From: Chitinophagales bacterium
GTDB taxonomy: Bacteria; Bacteroidota; Bacteroidia; Chitinophagales; Chitinophagaceae
Reading direction: 5' to 3'
Assembly: GCA_017303395.1 (NCBI GenBank)
Contig: JAFLBN010000019.1
Span: 1-64,000 of the forward strand
Length of the DNA stretch: 64,000 bases
The notes under the pieces: model-generated
Told to the model about the DNA's origin: nothing
The model's database searches: none
Seen by the model: only the letters and a program-made list of their open reading frames with translations
Program-made: the position numbers and the translations under genes
Shown here: piece after piece, positions 7,721-17,349 of the stretch
How the letters are laid out: the number at the start of each line of letters is the position of its first letter
How positions within the stretch are numbered: the stretch's first letter is position 1

Positions 7721-10645
7721 CTATATGTACTCTACAGGCAGATGCAGCACCACCATTGTACCTGTGGGTTGCTCATCTGTTCCTAAATCTATAGTTTGCA
7801 ATCCTATCTTACCCTGATAGTATTTATTTAATAATTCCAATCGCTTTTGGGTGGCATTAACTGCAAAGCTCTTATGGGTCTTTACTTTTCTGGCGTTTAT
7901 TTCATCGGAACGCTTGCGGCCAACACCATTATCTGTAATTGTACAAATAAGTTGCTTCTGGCTATGTTGCAGCTCAAATTGTATTGACAGTTTCTTCTCT
8001 CCGTCTTTATGTAGCAAACCATGTTTTAGTGCATTTTCTACAAACGGTTGTATTATCATGGCTGGTATCGCAAGTTCTTCTTTATCTGCCACACCAACTA
8101 CTGTCAATGCATATTCAAACTGCTTACCGAAACGTAGCTTTTCCAGTTCCAGATAAAGCTCCAGCATATCAAGCTCTTCCTGCAGTGGCAACTTATCTTT
8201 TCCCGATGCATCCAATACTTTTCGCATCAGTGTACTGAATTTGCTGAAGTATATATTAGCACTGCGAATGTCGTTTTGTAATACGAGGTCTTGAATCGAG
8301 TTCAATGCATTGTACACAAAATGTGGATTCATTTGTGCTTTCAGCGCCGCAAGTTGTGAAGATCGCATACCCTGCTCCAACTGATTTCGCTTATTGATAG
8401 CGCGGATGCGCAAAAAGAATATACCCGAAACAAGCAGTATCAACCCAAGGCCTGCCAATGTATAAAACCACCACTCTGCCCAAAATGGTTTAGCAATACG
8501 TATTTTGATGCTTGCAGTATTTACAGACAAACCTCCGTCTTCGTTATACGCCCTCACCATAAAGGTATAGTCGCCGGGAGGCAATGAAGTAAACCTTGCA
8601 TAGTCTGTATTATAACCACTCTCTGTCCAAACAGTATCCAGCCCTTGCATTTTGTAGCTGTACGAATACTGGTGTTTGTGCGTGAAGCCCTGTGTACCGA
8701 AATAAATAATCAGTTTATTCTGATCGTGAGACAAGTTGATATGCGTATTAATCATCACCTCTTCATCATTTACCAACATACGCTTCAGATATATATGAGG
8801 CTTTATGCTGTTTACAGTACGAACATTTGCAGGGAAAGTAATCAGGCCTTTGTTAGTTGCAAGGTACACCGTATTATCAGCTACGTATATCTGCCTGATT
8901 TCAGCATTTGGCAACCCATCGTGCCAGTCTATATAGCTAACATTATCGGTGTTTGTGTTAATGATATTAAACCCCTTTTCTGTAGCTACCCATACCAGCG
9001 AATCTTTACAGAATATGGCACGCACATTATTACCATTCAGCTTATCTGTACCCGATATATTACTGATGATACGTGCATTATTAACACGCATCAGGCCACT
9101 TGCTACTGTACCAATCCATAAGTGTCCTCTGCTATCAGTTTTCATTGCCGTGGCAAACACTTTCTGACCATTGTAGAGCAGTTCTTTTTCCCTGTTCAGC
9201 GTATCGTAATAGTATGTACCATCTGAATAGCCCACCCACTTCAGCATATCTGCCGATGTATATGCAACATAGCGTGCAGCTTTTAGTTTTAGGAAATGTA
9301 TACTATCTATGATATTACCTCGAAGCCTCATCCAACCGGCATTTTGTATAGATGCAAATAATGCTTTACCGTTATCTGCAAAACATATATCCCTGAATCC
9401 ACTTCGCTGTATTTCAGATGTTCGCCCCTTGTCTGCTTCGTAGTAAGAGGTAATACCTTGTGCAATGATGTATTTAGCTTCTGTCGTATCAACTATTATT
9501 TTGCGCACCATAGATACAGCCTGACTTGACCTTACAGGATGAGACACTTTACCATCCCGCAACATATCTACCACGCCATTGAAGTAGCCAAGCAAAATAT
9601 CTTTTCGCCTGTTGATGTACATCGATGTTATATTATCCGACGATATACCTGCGGACGACTGATTATACAACCAGATATCGATATTAGGCACTATATACAT
9701 ACCATTATCCAGCGAAGTGAACCAGTAATTATTTTCACTATCTCGCATCACGTTTGATATATCGGCCTCTTTAAAAAAGCGCAAACCGTTGTACTTCACA
9801 TTCAAATCGGCATCTACACAAACAGCACCTTCCTGCGTGCACAACCATATAGCATCGCCAACAGCACTAACCGTAAATATGCGGCTACCGGCCAATACAG
9901 AGGGGATTTCTTTTAGTACAATCAGTGAATCATGTCTTATCTCGGACAGGTAATATCGTCTCTCAGGATTTGCTTCAGTAAACATCAATAATCTGTTACC
10001 GAAGTAAAAAATAAAATTGCGATTGGGTGCTATACGTGGCATCAATGTTGCCGCATTTGTCTTCTCTATCTTTGTAAACTTTCCGTTCGTCAAGCGATTA
10101 ACACCATAGCCTATAACCGAAGCATAGATACTACCGTCACGTGCATACAGCATATTAGATGCCAATGCATTCTTTTTACTATCAGGATAAAACCACCTTT
10201 TTATTTTACCTGTAGTGATGTTATAATGCGCTATGCCACCTACTACAGTATAGTAAACTCCACCATCACCAATTGCATTTTCAGGAAACGTAGGGTATTC
10301 TTTAGACACATCTACAGCAATCTTCAACGAGTCACCTGCTATATAAAATATCTGTCCGTTAAAATTTTTACACCACATACGCCCCTGCGCATCTTCTTTC
10401 AGGTCCGATATGCTTTTACCATTCTGTCCTGCACAGGTATATTGTTTTACCTGCTTGCCATCGTAGCGAAAAACACCTTCGTTACCTGCTACCCATATAT
10501 AGCCGGCCCTGTCCTGACGGATGCTGTAAACTTCGCTGCCAATGATATTTTCAGTTTCTTTGGGCTGGTAGAAATACGGATGCTGTGCTCTTGCCACAAT
10601 GCAAAAGCATAACAATGAAAACAATATCCATTGCCGGAAAAACAT
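7721..10645 (-). CDS. Beta-propeller sensor histidine kinase (LytS type)
   Basis: A 974-residue membrane sensor. After a signal peptide (ending CIVARAQ) come repeated two-component-regulator propeller blades (such as SIRQDRAGYIWVAGNEGVF and MKTDSRGHLWIGTVASGL), then a Y_Y_Y immunoglobulin-like domain around residues 615-715 (PPGDYTFMVRAYNEDG). One transmembrane helix lies at about 727-745. The cytoplasmic His_kinase domain has His775 in QMNPHFVYNALNSI, the N-box FVENALKHG (Asn871) and the G-box DNGVG (905-909). The periplasmic part probably senses a polysaccharide or protein ligand. The last gene of the pair, the LytTR regulator, follows directly. Confidence 0.93.
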   Translation of the reverse strand: MFFRQWILFSLLCFCIVARAQHPYFYQPKETENIIGSEVYSIRQDRAGYIWVAGNEGVFRYDGKQVKQYTCAGQNGKSISDLKEDAQGRMWCKNFNGQIFYIAGDSLKIAVDVSKEYPTFPENAIGDGGVYYTVVGGIAHYNITTGKIKRWFYPDSKKNALASNMLYARDGSIYASVIGYGVNRLTNGKFTKIEKTNAATLMPRIAPNRNFIFYFGNRLLMFTEANPERRYYLSEIRHDSLIVLKEIPSVLAGSRIFTVSAVGDAIWLCTQEGAVCVDADLNVKYNGLRFFKEADISNVMRDSENNYWFTSLDNGMYIVPNIDIWLYNQSSAGISSDNITSMYINRRKDILLGYFNGVVDMLRDGKVSHPVRSSQAVSMVRKIIVDTTEAKYIIAQGITSYYEADKGRTSEIQRSGFRDICFADNGKALFASIQNAGWMRLRGNIIDSIHFLKLKAARYVAYTSADMLKWVGYSDGTYYYDTLNREKELLYNGQKVFATAMKTDSRGHLWIGTVASGLMRVNNARIISNISGTDKLNGNNVRAIFCKDSLVWVATEKGFNIINTNTDNVSYIDWHDGLPNAEIRQIYVADNTVYLATNKGLITFPANVRTVNSIKPHIYLKRMLVNDEEVMINTHINLSHDQNKLIIYFGTQGFTHKHQYSYSYKMQGLDTVWTESGYNTDYARFTSLPPGDYTFMVRAYNEDGGLSVNTASIKIRIAKPFWAEWWFYTLAGLGLILLVSGIFFLRIRAINKRNQLEQGMRSSQLAALKAQMNPHFVYNALNSIQDLVLQNDIRSANIYFSKFSTLMRKVLDASGKDKLPLQEELDMLELYLELEKLRFGKQFEYALTVVGVADKEELAIPAMIIQPFVENALKHGLLHKDGEKKLSIQFELQHSQKQLICTITDNGVGRKRSDEINARKVKTHKSFAVNATQKRLELLNKYYQGKIGLQTIDLGTDEQPTGTMVVLHLPVEYI

Positions 10646-10729
10646 ACGACAAGGTACAGGTTTGCTATGTTTCTTAATAGCTATTCTTCACGAACCGTCG
10701 TTTTCAATTCATGAACGTATGATGCAGTG

Positions 10730-11251
10730 CTAATAATTAGGGATTTTGCTCCTATCAGCTTTCTGCAAATAGCTGCTGAATTTGTTGAGGTTAGAGAATA
10801 TGCCACACATGTATTCAGGAAACTTGTTGATGTTCTGATACTTCAACACGTTTACCATAACGGTATTATTCTCGCTACGCAATGCAATGTTTGCACTCAG
10901 GTCTTTATCGGCATCTGCCAGCATATCCCTTAACAGTGCTTCCCATACATAACCGCTGAAGGTGTAGTGATATTTATCAAAAAATGGCTTATAGCGCTTG
11001 ATAACCCTGATATCATCAAGATTAATCACAAAATCGTATAAATTGTATTCTTTATCGGAATTGAGCGGAAAGCACTTTCCTTCTTCCCATGGACCAAGTG
11101 AGGCCAACGATACGCTGTCTGATTTTACCGCCGGTTTCTTAGCCGCAGTTTTACCTGCAGGCATTGCTACCTGTTTCTTATTTTTTGCAGTTTGCGCCAT
11201 CACCCCTGCAGATAGCAGGCATAATGCGAGAATTGATGCTATTTTTTTCAT
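10730..11251 (-). CDS. Small secreted protein of unknown function, 173 aa
   Basis: Has a signal peptide (MKKIASILALCLLSAGVMAQ), then a Lys/Ala-rich low-complexity linker to about residue 45, then a compact domain containing SLGPWEEGKC and KEYNLYDFVINLDD. The C-terminal half is Asn-, Lys- and Tyr-rich. No known family is recognised. It lies just upstream of the sensor kinase gene on the same strand with an 84-base gap, so it may belong to the same regulon or transcript. Confidence 0.65.
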   Translation of the reverse strand: MKKIASILALCLLSAGVMAQTAKNKKQVAMPAGKTAAKKPAVKSDSVSLASLGPWEEGKCFPLNSDKEYNLYDFVINLDDIRVIKRYKPFFDKYHYTFSGYVWEALLRDMLADADKDLSANIALRSENNTVMVNVLKYQNINKFPEYMCGIFSNLNKFSSYLQKADRSKIPNY

Positions 11252-11409
11252 ACCCTGATGCTATAAACTAACTCCTGCCTCTATATAAAGTAAAAATACA
11301 GATATATTTCCATGAAACGAGCGAACTGCCCGATTAATGAAAATTCATTATATATATTCATTTAGCAAAGCAGTTATATTTTTCACTTTCTATTATGTGT
11401 CATTTTCGG

Positions 11410-11417
11410 TAACTTCG
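11410..11417 (+). promoter_or_regulatory. Probable promoter -7 element for aconitase
   Basis: TAACTTCG is a one-base variant of TAnnTTTG, 45 bases upstream of the aconitase ATG. Confidence 0.4.
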
Positions 11418-11462
11418 CGACGTCTTTTTAACCTCTAACAATTCAAAAATATATTTTAAGCA

Positions 11463-13727
11463 ATGGCTTTTGATCTTGATCTTATCCAGCGTGTGTATAG
11501 CGAATTGCCCGGCAAAGTAGCCGCAGCTCGCACACTGTTGGGTCGTCCGCTTACATTGGCAGAAAAAATATTGTATGCACACTCTTACGAGAAAGCAACA
11601 CATGCGTATACGCGTGGTAAAGACTATGTAAACTTTGCACCGGATCGCGTAGCGATGCAGGATGCAACGGCACAGATGGCGCTGTTACAGTTTATGACTT
11701 GCGGACGTGCGAAAGTAGCTGTACCAAGCTCTGTACACTGCGACCACCTAATACAAGCCAAAGTGGGTGCAACACAAGATCTTGCAACTGCAAATGATGT
11801 GAACAAAGAAGTTTACGACTTCCTTTCTTCAATATCTGATAAATACGGTATCGGTTTCTGGAAAGCCGGTGCAGGTATCATCCACCAGGTAGTATTGGAA
11901 AACTACGCTTTCCCTGGCGGTATGATGATTGGTACGGACAGCCACACGCCAAACGCAGGTGGTCTGGGTATGATAGCTATTGGTGTAGGTGGTGCTGATG
12001 CGGTAGACGTAATGGCCGGCCTGCCTTGGGAGCTGAAAATGCCTAAACTGATAGGTGTAAAGCTGACAGGCAAAATGAATGGCTGGACAAGCGCTAAAGA
12101 TATCATCCTGAAAGTAGCAGGTATACTTACAGTAAAAGGTGGTACAGGTGCGATCGTTGAATACTTTGGCGATGGTGCAGATAGCCTGAGCGCGACAGGT
12201 AAAGGTACTATCTGTAACATGGGTGCTGAAATAGGCGCTACATGCTCTCTGTTTGCATACGACGAGAAAATGGCTGACTACCTGCGTGGTACAGCACGTG
12301 CAGATATTGCTGAACTGGCTAACGGTGTTAGAGAACATCTGCGCCCGGATGCTGAGGTATATGCAGACCCTGCTAAATACTACGATCAACTGATTGAAAT
12401 AAATCTGGACGAACTGGAACCATATGTGAATGGCCCTTTCACTCCGGATCTGGCTACACCTATCAGCAAAATGGCTGAAGTAGCTAAAGAAAACGGCTGG
12501 CCTGAAGATGTAGAAGTAGCACTGATTGGTTCTTGTACCAACTCTTCTTATGAAGATATTTCTCGCGCTGCTTCTATTGCAGAAGATGCAATGGCAAAAG
12601 GCCTGAAAGCTAAGAGCGAATACACTATCACACCTGGTTCTGAAATGGTTCGTTTCACTATCGAACGTGATGGTTTCCTGAAAACTTTCGACAAAATGGG
12701 TGGTGTTGTATTGGCTAACGCTTGCGGACCTTGTATAGGCCAGTGGGCTCGCCACATCGACGATCCTAATCGTAAGAATACAATCGTTACTTCTTTCAAC
12801 CGCAACTTTGCTAAGCGTAATGACGGTTATGCATCTACACACGCATTCGTTGCATCTCCTGAAATTGTTACTGCATTCGCTATCGCGGGTAAGCTGACTT
12901 TCAACCCACTGAAAGATAAGTTGATCAACGAAAAAGGTGAAGAAGTAATGTTAGCTGAACCTAAAGGCTTCGAACTGCCTGCTAAAGGTTTTGCAGTAGA
13001 AGATGCCGGTTACCAGGCACCTGCTGAAGATGGTAGCAAAGTAGAAGTAAAAGTAAATCCGGAAAGTTCTCGTTTGCAATTGTTGGCTCCATTCTCTGCA
13101 TGGGAAGGCACTAACCTGCATGGCCTGAAGCTGTTGATAAAAGCATTCGGTAAATGTACTACTGACCACATCTCTATGGCAGGTCCGTGGTTGAAATTCC
13201 GTGGTCACCTCGACAACATTTCTAACAACATGTTGATTGGTGCTGTAAATGCTTTCAACAACGAGACTAACAAGGTTAAAAACCAACTGACAGGCGAATA
13301 TGGTGAAGTACCTGCTGTACAACGCGCTTACAAAGCACAAGGCATTGGCAGTGTAGTAGTAGGTGACGAAAACTATGGTGAAGGTAGCTCTCGCGAACAC
13401 GCGGCTATGGAACCACGCCACTTGGGTGTACGCGCTATCGTTGTTAAGAGCTTTGCTCGTATCCACGAAACAAACCTGAAGAAACAAGGTATGCTGGCGC
13501 TTACTTTCAATGACAAAGCAGACTACGATAAAATACTGGAAGATGATAACATCGACATACTGGGTCTGACTGACTTCAAAGAAGGCACACCACTGACAAT
13601 GATTCTGAAACATAGTGATGGCAGCGTTGACGAAATCATGCTGAACCACACTTACAATGCACAGCAAATTGAATGGTTCAAAGCCGGCGGTGCATTGAAT
13701 GTTATTCGTGCAGAATTTGCTAAGTAA
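11463..13727 (+). CDS. acn: Aconitate hydratase, mitochondrial type
   Basis: Isomerises citrate and isocitrate in the TCA cycle. The 754-residue chain is of the mitochondrial type known from Bacteroidota rather than the E. coli AcnA or AcnB type. The three [4Fe-4S] cluster cysteines are C358 (GSCTNSS), C421 and C424 (CGPCIGQW), the same numbers as in bovine mitochondrial aconitase. DSHT lies at 159-162 and the swivelling C-terminal domain contains [15 protein letters not shown]. It is a single-gene unit ending in a strong terminator. Confidence 0.96.
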   Translation: MAFDLDLIQRVYSELPGKVAAARTLLGRPLTLAEKILYAHSYEKATHAYTRGKDYVNFAPDRVAMQDATAQMALLQFMTCGRAKVAVPSSVHCDHLIQAKVGATQDLATANDVNKEVYDFLSSISDKYGIGFWKAGAGIIHQVVLENYAFPGGMMIGTDSHTPNAGGLGMIAIGVGGADAVDVMAGLPWELKMPKLIGVKLTGKMNGWTSAKDIILKVAGILTVKGGTGAIVEYFGDGADSLSATGKGTICNMGAEIGATCSLFAYDEKMADYLRGTARADIAELANGVREHLRPDAEVYADPAKYYDQLIEINLDELEPYVNGPFTPDLATPISKMAEVAKENGWPEDVEVALIGSCTNSSYEDISRAASIAEDAMAKGLKAKSEYTITPGSEMVRFTIERDGFLKTFDKMGGVVLANACGPCIGQWARHIDDPNRKNTIVTSFNRNFAKRNDGYASTHAFVASPEIVTAFAIAGKLTFNPLKDKLINEKGEEVMLAEPKGFELPAKGFAVEDAGYQAPAEDGSKVEVKVNPESSRLQLLAPFSAWEGTNLHGLKLLIKAFGKCTTDHISMAGPWLKFRGHLDNISNNMLIGAVNAFNNETNKVKNQLTGEYGEVPAVQRAYKAQGIGSVVVGDENYGEGSSREHAAMEPRHLGVRAIVVKSFARIHETNLKKQGMLALTFNDKADYDKILEDDNIDILGLTDFKEGTPLTMILKHSDGSVDEIMLNHTYNAQQIEWFKAGGALNVIRAEFAK

Positions 13728-13750
13728 TAATCGACACAAAGCAACATACA

Positions 13751-13776
13751 AAAGCCACATCTTCGGATGTGGCTTT
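13751..13776. terminator. Terminator between aconitase and the convergent tcdA
   Basis: An 11-bp stem AAAGCCACATC / GATGTGGCTTT with a 4-base loop and a T-run on the plus strand; an A-run on the other side allows bidirectional use. Confidence 0.9.
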
Positions 13777-13801
13777 TTCTTTCTTTATCAATTCAGTTTG
13801 T

Positions 13802-14524
13802 TTATCCTTCCATCAAATCTCTGATAGCCACAGATGCCACACAAGCACCAAATGTTGCAGGCAGGTAAGAGATAGTGCCATAGGCAGACTTCTTGAAGTT
13901 GCTGCCATCCGTTAGCATCAATGATTCCTTTATAGGGTCTTCGGGAGAGAATACCACTTTAATACCCTTACGGATATTCGACTCCTTCAACTTCTTGCGT
14001 ATCTGTTGTGCAAACGGGCAATTGTATGTCTTAGAGATATCTACAACTCGCAGTTGTGTAGGGTCCAGCTTGGCACCGGCACCCATAGAACTAACGATAC
14101 GCAAGCCTTTTTCATAAGCCGCTTTGATAAACGTAATCTTCGGTGTGATACTATCTATAGCTTCTACTACATAATCATACTGCGTATCTAAAACCTCTGC
14201 AACTTTTTCAGGGGTAATGAATTCTTTAATGCTACGCAATTTCAATTCAGGGTTGATTGCCAACAGGCGTTCAGCCATAATATCAGCCTTCGATTGCCCG
14301 TGTGTAGTAGCCAATGCAGGCAACTGCCTGTTGCGGTTACTTGGGTCAACCACATCACCATCAACAATCGTCATCTGCCCTACCCCGGCGCGACAAACAA
14401 ACTCTGCCGCAAAAGAGCCTACACCACCCATACCTACAACCAGCACGTGCGAGTTGATGAGTTTATTGAGTTTTTCTTTACCAATCAGCAATTCTGTACG
14501 CGAGAGCCAGCTAGTATCTTTCAT
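13802..14524 (-). CDS. tcdA: tRNA threonylcarbamoyladenosine dehydratase TcdA
   Basis: An E1-like ThiF/MoeB-family enzyme that uses ATP to convert t6A37 of tRNA into its cyclic form. At 240 residues it is the short YgdL/CsdL form. The nucleotide-binding GMGGVGS is at 31-37, followed by the family DxxxxSNRNRQ motif and EAIDSITPK. The zinc-binding CxxC pairs of MoeB are absent, as expected for TcdA. The start codon overlaps the stop of the upstream tatD-like gene by four bases (ATGA), so the two are translationally coupled. Confidence 0.9.
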   Translation of the reverse strand: MKDTSWLSRTELLIGKEKLNKLINSHVLVVGMGGVGSFAAEFVCRAGVGQMTIVDGDVVDPSNRNRQLPALATTHGQSKADIMAERLLAINPELKLRSIKEFITPEKVAEVLDTQYDYVVEAIDSITPKITFIKAAYEKGLRIVSSMGAGAKLDPTQLRVVDISKTYNCPFAQQIRKKLKESNIRKGIKVVFSPEDPIKESLMLTDGSNFKKSAYGTISYLPATFGACVASVAIRDLMEG

Positions 14525-15189
14525 ATATTAAAAACAGCTTGGAAGTTTTTTTGAAGCTGCAAAATAAGGTCATCCTTACCAGTTTTCCTTACATCGGCTG
14601 CTTTTTCATATATCTGCCCGATGGCTATGTCTGCATCATCTGTTTCAAGGAAAAACCTGTCTTCAGGACAGGCTTGTATTGCGGCAATAGCAGAAGATTG
14701 GTCGTTTAGCAATACTGCACCAAAAGACAAGTAATACCCTTTCGCCAATATCCTTTGTGCTACCTGCACATTTTTATTAAACCCATGAAAGACGACAGGC
14801 ACTGCTACCTGCTCTTGTTTCAGCAACAGCAACACTTCATCATAAGCACGTACACAATGTATTATCAATGGCTTATGCAGTTTGTTTGCAAGACGTATCT
14901 GCCTGTGGAATGCATCCTCCTGCAATGACCAATCAGTATTTGTCAGCTTATCCAAACCACACTCGCCTATGGCGACTACATTTGGTTGTGATGCATATTG
15001 CTCTAACTGCACCAATTCATGCTCAATACCATCGGGTGTAACGTACCAAGGATGTATGCCCAACGAACATAACCCTCCCCCTTCAGCTTTTTCAAAAGCA
15101 TGATACCTGTTTGTAATAAACAGCCCTTCCCCCACGTTATGATGGGTATGTATGTCTATATATTTGCTCAATGAGTACGAATATATCAA
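14521..15189 (-). CDS. TatD-family metal-dependent hydrolase
   Basis: A TIM-barrel hydrolase of the TatD DNase family, 222 residues, slightly shorter than the usual 255-260. Metal-binding motifs are visible: DIHTHH (near 12-17), IGECGLD with the metal Glu, HCVRAYDE, FHGF and the terminal ETDDAD where TatD proteins have ETDxP. TatD enzymes act as 3'-exonucleases or deoxyribonucleases, but the physiological substrate is not settled. It is coupled to tcdA by a four-base overlap. Confidence 0.85.
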   Translation of the reverse strand: MIYSYSLSKYIDIHTHHNVGEGLFITNRYHAFEKAEGGGLCSLGIHPWYVTPDGIEHELVQLEQYASQPNVVAIGECGLDKLTNTDWSLQEDAFHRQIRLANKLHKPLIIHCVRAYDEVLLLLKQEQVAVPVVFHGFNKNVQVAQRILAKGYYLSFGAVLLNDQSSAIAAIQACPEDRFFLETDDADIAIGQIYEKAADVRKTGKDDLILQLQKNFQAVFNI

Positions 15190-15250
15190 TACTATAACAA
15201 TACGGGCTTGCTATCCTGTAATCATTTTTAGTAATTTTACATTAGTCATT

Positions 15251-15478
15251 ATGAAGCCACTGTACGATATAAAGAATTTTATAGAATGGAAAGCCTTTGG
15301 CGTTTGTTCGGCTATAGGCGAAAAATTAGGCGTAGCGACATCGCGCATACGCCTATGGTTCATTTATATTTCTTTCCTCACACTGGGTTCGCCCCTCATA
15401 GTTTATATGGTGCTTGCATTTTGGATGAATATGAAAAACTACATCCTGATGCGCAGGCGCAACCCCGTAAAGTGGTAG
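15251..15478 (+). CDS. PspC-domain mini-protein
   Basis: A 75-residue protein made almost only of a PspC domain: WKAFGVCSAIGEKLGV, then an IRLWFIYISFLTLGSP segment and a hydrophobic stretch (VYMVLAFWMNM), ending in a basic tail. PspC proteins are inner-membrane stress-response factors; stand-alone copies like this are common in Bacteroidota. I chose the ATG that gives the conventional N-terminus MKPLYDIKNFIEW; a longer frame upstream has no family resemblance. It converges on the next minus-strand gene with only three bases between stops. Confidence 0.8.
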   Translation: MKPLYDIKNFIEWKAFGVCSAIGEKLGVATSRIRLWFIYISFLTLGSPLIVYMVLAFWMNMKNYILMRRRNPVKW

Positions 15479-15481
15479 TTA

Positions 15482-16744
15482 TTATTCCTCTTCTTCTCGT
15501 TCACGCTCTTCACGGCGCTGTTGGCGTTTTTCTTCGCGCAGCTTTTTAGCTTTCGCTTTTTCAATTTCGCGCTGTTCACGCTCCTGCTCTTCTGCTTCTT
15601 CCTGTGCTTTGCGCTCTGCCTCTTCGCGTGCAATTCGTTCTTTTTCTTTCTTAGCCTCGCGTTCCTCACGTGCTATGCGTAGTTTCTCTTCGCGCTCTTC
15701 GCGTGCCAGCTGCAGTTTATACTCACGCTCTTCCTCTGCTTTTATAGCAGCTTCGCGTTCTTCTTTTTCTTTCTGCAGTCTAGCTTTTTCCTGACGCTTT
15801 CTTTCCATCTCAGCTTTCACTTCTGCTTCTACCTGCGCATCTATTGCCTTCTGCCTTGCAGCTTTTCTTATTTCTTCCTCTTCCTTAGCCTTCTTGCGTG
15901 CTGCTTCCTCAGCTGCATAGCGCTCTTCTGCAGCTTTTTCTTCTGCTATACGTGCTTTCTCTGCAGCTTCGTATTCAGCCTGTTTAGCTTTGCGTTCTGC
16001 TTTTTTACGAGCGGCTTCTTTTGCCATGCGTTCCTCTTCTTCTTTTGCAGCTTTTTCAGCAGCCTCACGTTCTGCAGCCAGCTTAGCCTCTTTAGCAGCT
16101 TTAGCCTCTGCTATTCTGGCTTCCTTCTCCGCTTTTTCTGCGGCTATTCTTGCTTCTTTTTCTGCCTTCTCTGCTGCCAGTTTCTCTTCTCTTGCAGCTT
16201 TATCAGCAGCTTCTTGTTGTTCTTTTGTCAGCTTCTCTGCTATTTTCTGTTTTCCCTTTTCAACCTTCACCAGATTGATGCGCTTTTGCTCTTTACCTAA
16301 CTCATCACAAAACACCAGATTTTTTACAAACTTGTCTTTAGGAATAGATGCCACAAAAACAGGCTTGGTAAAATAGTCGTTCTTGCTACCCTCCATTTTT
16401 ATACAATGGATTTTCAGGTCTTTCTCATTTTCTATTTCTGTACGCTTAATTGCAAGGTATGTTTCCATACGCGTTTCAGGAGCGGCCAACGCAACGATAT
16501 AGTTATTATCAAAATCAGGCGATACAATGGTATTATTCATTGTTTTAGCCATACCAAACAATTCATCAAACTGAGCCTGATCTTCTATCCATATATATGT
16601 CAGGTCTTTTTTATTCACCACATCCTGCGATTTCAGGAAGTAGTTTTGCAATTCCTTGAACTCTACACGCTTAATGATTACTTCGGGCTGTGCAAATGCA
16701 TTCAGCGAGAAAGTAATACCAGCTATCAACAACAACTTTTTCAT
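15482..16744 (-). CDS. Secreted protein with N-terminal globular domain and 250-residue charged helix
   Basis: A signal peptide (ending LNAFAQ) precedes a globular domain at about residues 20-160. From about 165 to the C-terminus (420) the chain is almost only Glu, Lys, Arg, Ala and Gln, in i/i+4 opposite-charge spacing that suggests a single alpha-helix or long coiled coil with no proline. The globular domain is a paralogue of the next upstream gene: QFDELFG, SPDFDNNYIVALAAPET and VASIPK align with EFEKLFG, TPDFSKEWMIVLAMPKT and VAIIPK. A helix of this length could reach roughly 37 nm, so a periplasm-spanning, TolA-like or surface role is possible. No function is known to me. Confidence 0.75.
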   Translation of the reverse strand: MKKLLLIAGITFSLNAFAQPEVIIKRVEFKELQNYFLKSQDVVNKKDLTYIWIEDQAQFDELFGMAKTMNNTIVSPDFDNNYIVALAAPETRMETYLAIKRTEIENEKDLKIHCIKMEGSKNDYFTKPVFVASIPKDKFVKNLVFCDELGKEQKRINLVKVEKGKQKIAEKLTKEQQEAADKAAREEKLAAEKAEKEARIAAEKAEKEARIAEAKAAKEAKLAAEREAAEKAAKEEEERMAKEAARKKAERKAKQAEYEAAEKARIAEEKAAEERYAAEEAARKKAKEEEEIRKAARQKAIDAQVEAEVKAEMERKRQEKARLQKEKEEREAAIKAEEEREYKLQLAREEREEKLRIAREEREAKKEKERIAREEAERKAQEEAEEQEREQREIEKAKAKKLREEKRQQRREEREREEEE

Positions 16745-16813
16745 GTATACTTATTTATTAATATCCTTTATTGAGAACGTTGAAAAGTACTAAAAACTAT
16801 CCGAAAGCCAAAG

Positions 16814-17272
16814 CTAATCTACATCCAGCGTAGTCAGCAGGTGTAGTTTTCTACCATCATAGAAATGCAGCTTCTTCACATTTTTATATTTCGGGATGAT
16901 AGCCACTTTTATAGGATACGTATCGTAGCTATACTTACGTCGGCCATCGTCTATATGCGTGTACACCTCTATAAACGAGCCTGCTTTCATAGACACCTTA
17001 TCTACATCAATCTTAGCATTCCATTTTGTCTTTGGCATGGCCAGTACTATCATCCATTCTTTGCTGAAATCGGGCGTATCGGGTCGGTTTGTTTTGCCAA
17101 ACAACTTTTCAAACTCTCTGCGCTTGGTTACTACAAATACATTTACTCCTTCCTTCAGCGGATTGATACCATAGTAATAGTAATCCTGCAAAAAGCGCAC
17201 AGGCACTTTCTCCGGTTGGGCTTTACTGAACATGGGCAACAGCAAAAGAATGATTAAAATCACCTGCTTCAT
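16814..17272 (-). CDS. Small secreted protein, paralogue of the adjacent helix-bearing protein
   Basis: A 152-residue protein with a signal peptide (ending FSKAQ). The mature part matches the globular domain of the downstream neighbour over about 110 residues, sharing the EFxxLFG, PDFxxxxIVLAxPxT and VAxIPK blocks, and lacks the long helix. The pattern of a short FxxLFG helix followed by a strand with PDF is reminiscent of small beta-rich domains such as PrcB_C, but this is only a visual impression. The pair lies on one strand, 69 bases apart, and looks like a local duplication. Confidence 0.65.
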   Translation of the reverse strand: MKQVILIILLLLPMFSKAQPEKVPVRFLQDYYYYGINPLKEGVNVFVVTKRREFEKLFGKTNRPDTPDFSKEWMIVLAMPKTKWNAKIDVDKVSMKAGSFIEVYTHIDDGRRKYSYDTYPIKVAIIPKYKNVKKLHFYDGRKLHLLTTLDVD

Positions 17273-17296
17273 AGGTTTAAAAATACCAATTTGAGT

Positions 17297-17304
17297 TAAC
17301 TTTG
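17297..17304 (+). promoter_or_regulatory. Promoter -7 element for trhO
   Basis: TAACTTTG matches TAnnTTTG, 45 bases upstream of the trhO ATG, which itself is preceded by a purine-rich AAAAGGAAGGG ribosome binding site. Confidence 0.6.
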
Positions 17305-17349
17305 CACCGCAAATAATTATTTAACCTCAAAAGAAAAGGAAGGGACACA

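Noticed and set aside
11829-12842. A 337-codon antisense frame under aconitase
   Set aside because: Cys-, Phe- and Thr-rich, typical of shadow frames opposite strongly biased coding sequence; aconitase motifs are clear on the plus strand.
15990-16376. A plus-strand frame rich in Ser, Ala and Phe
   Set aside because: Complement of the Glu/Lys/Ala helix codons of the secreted protein; not a gene.
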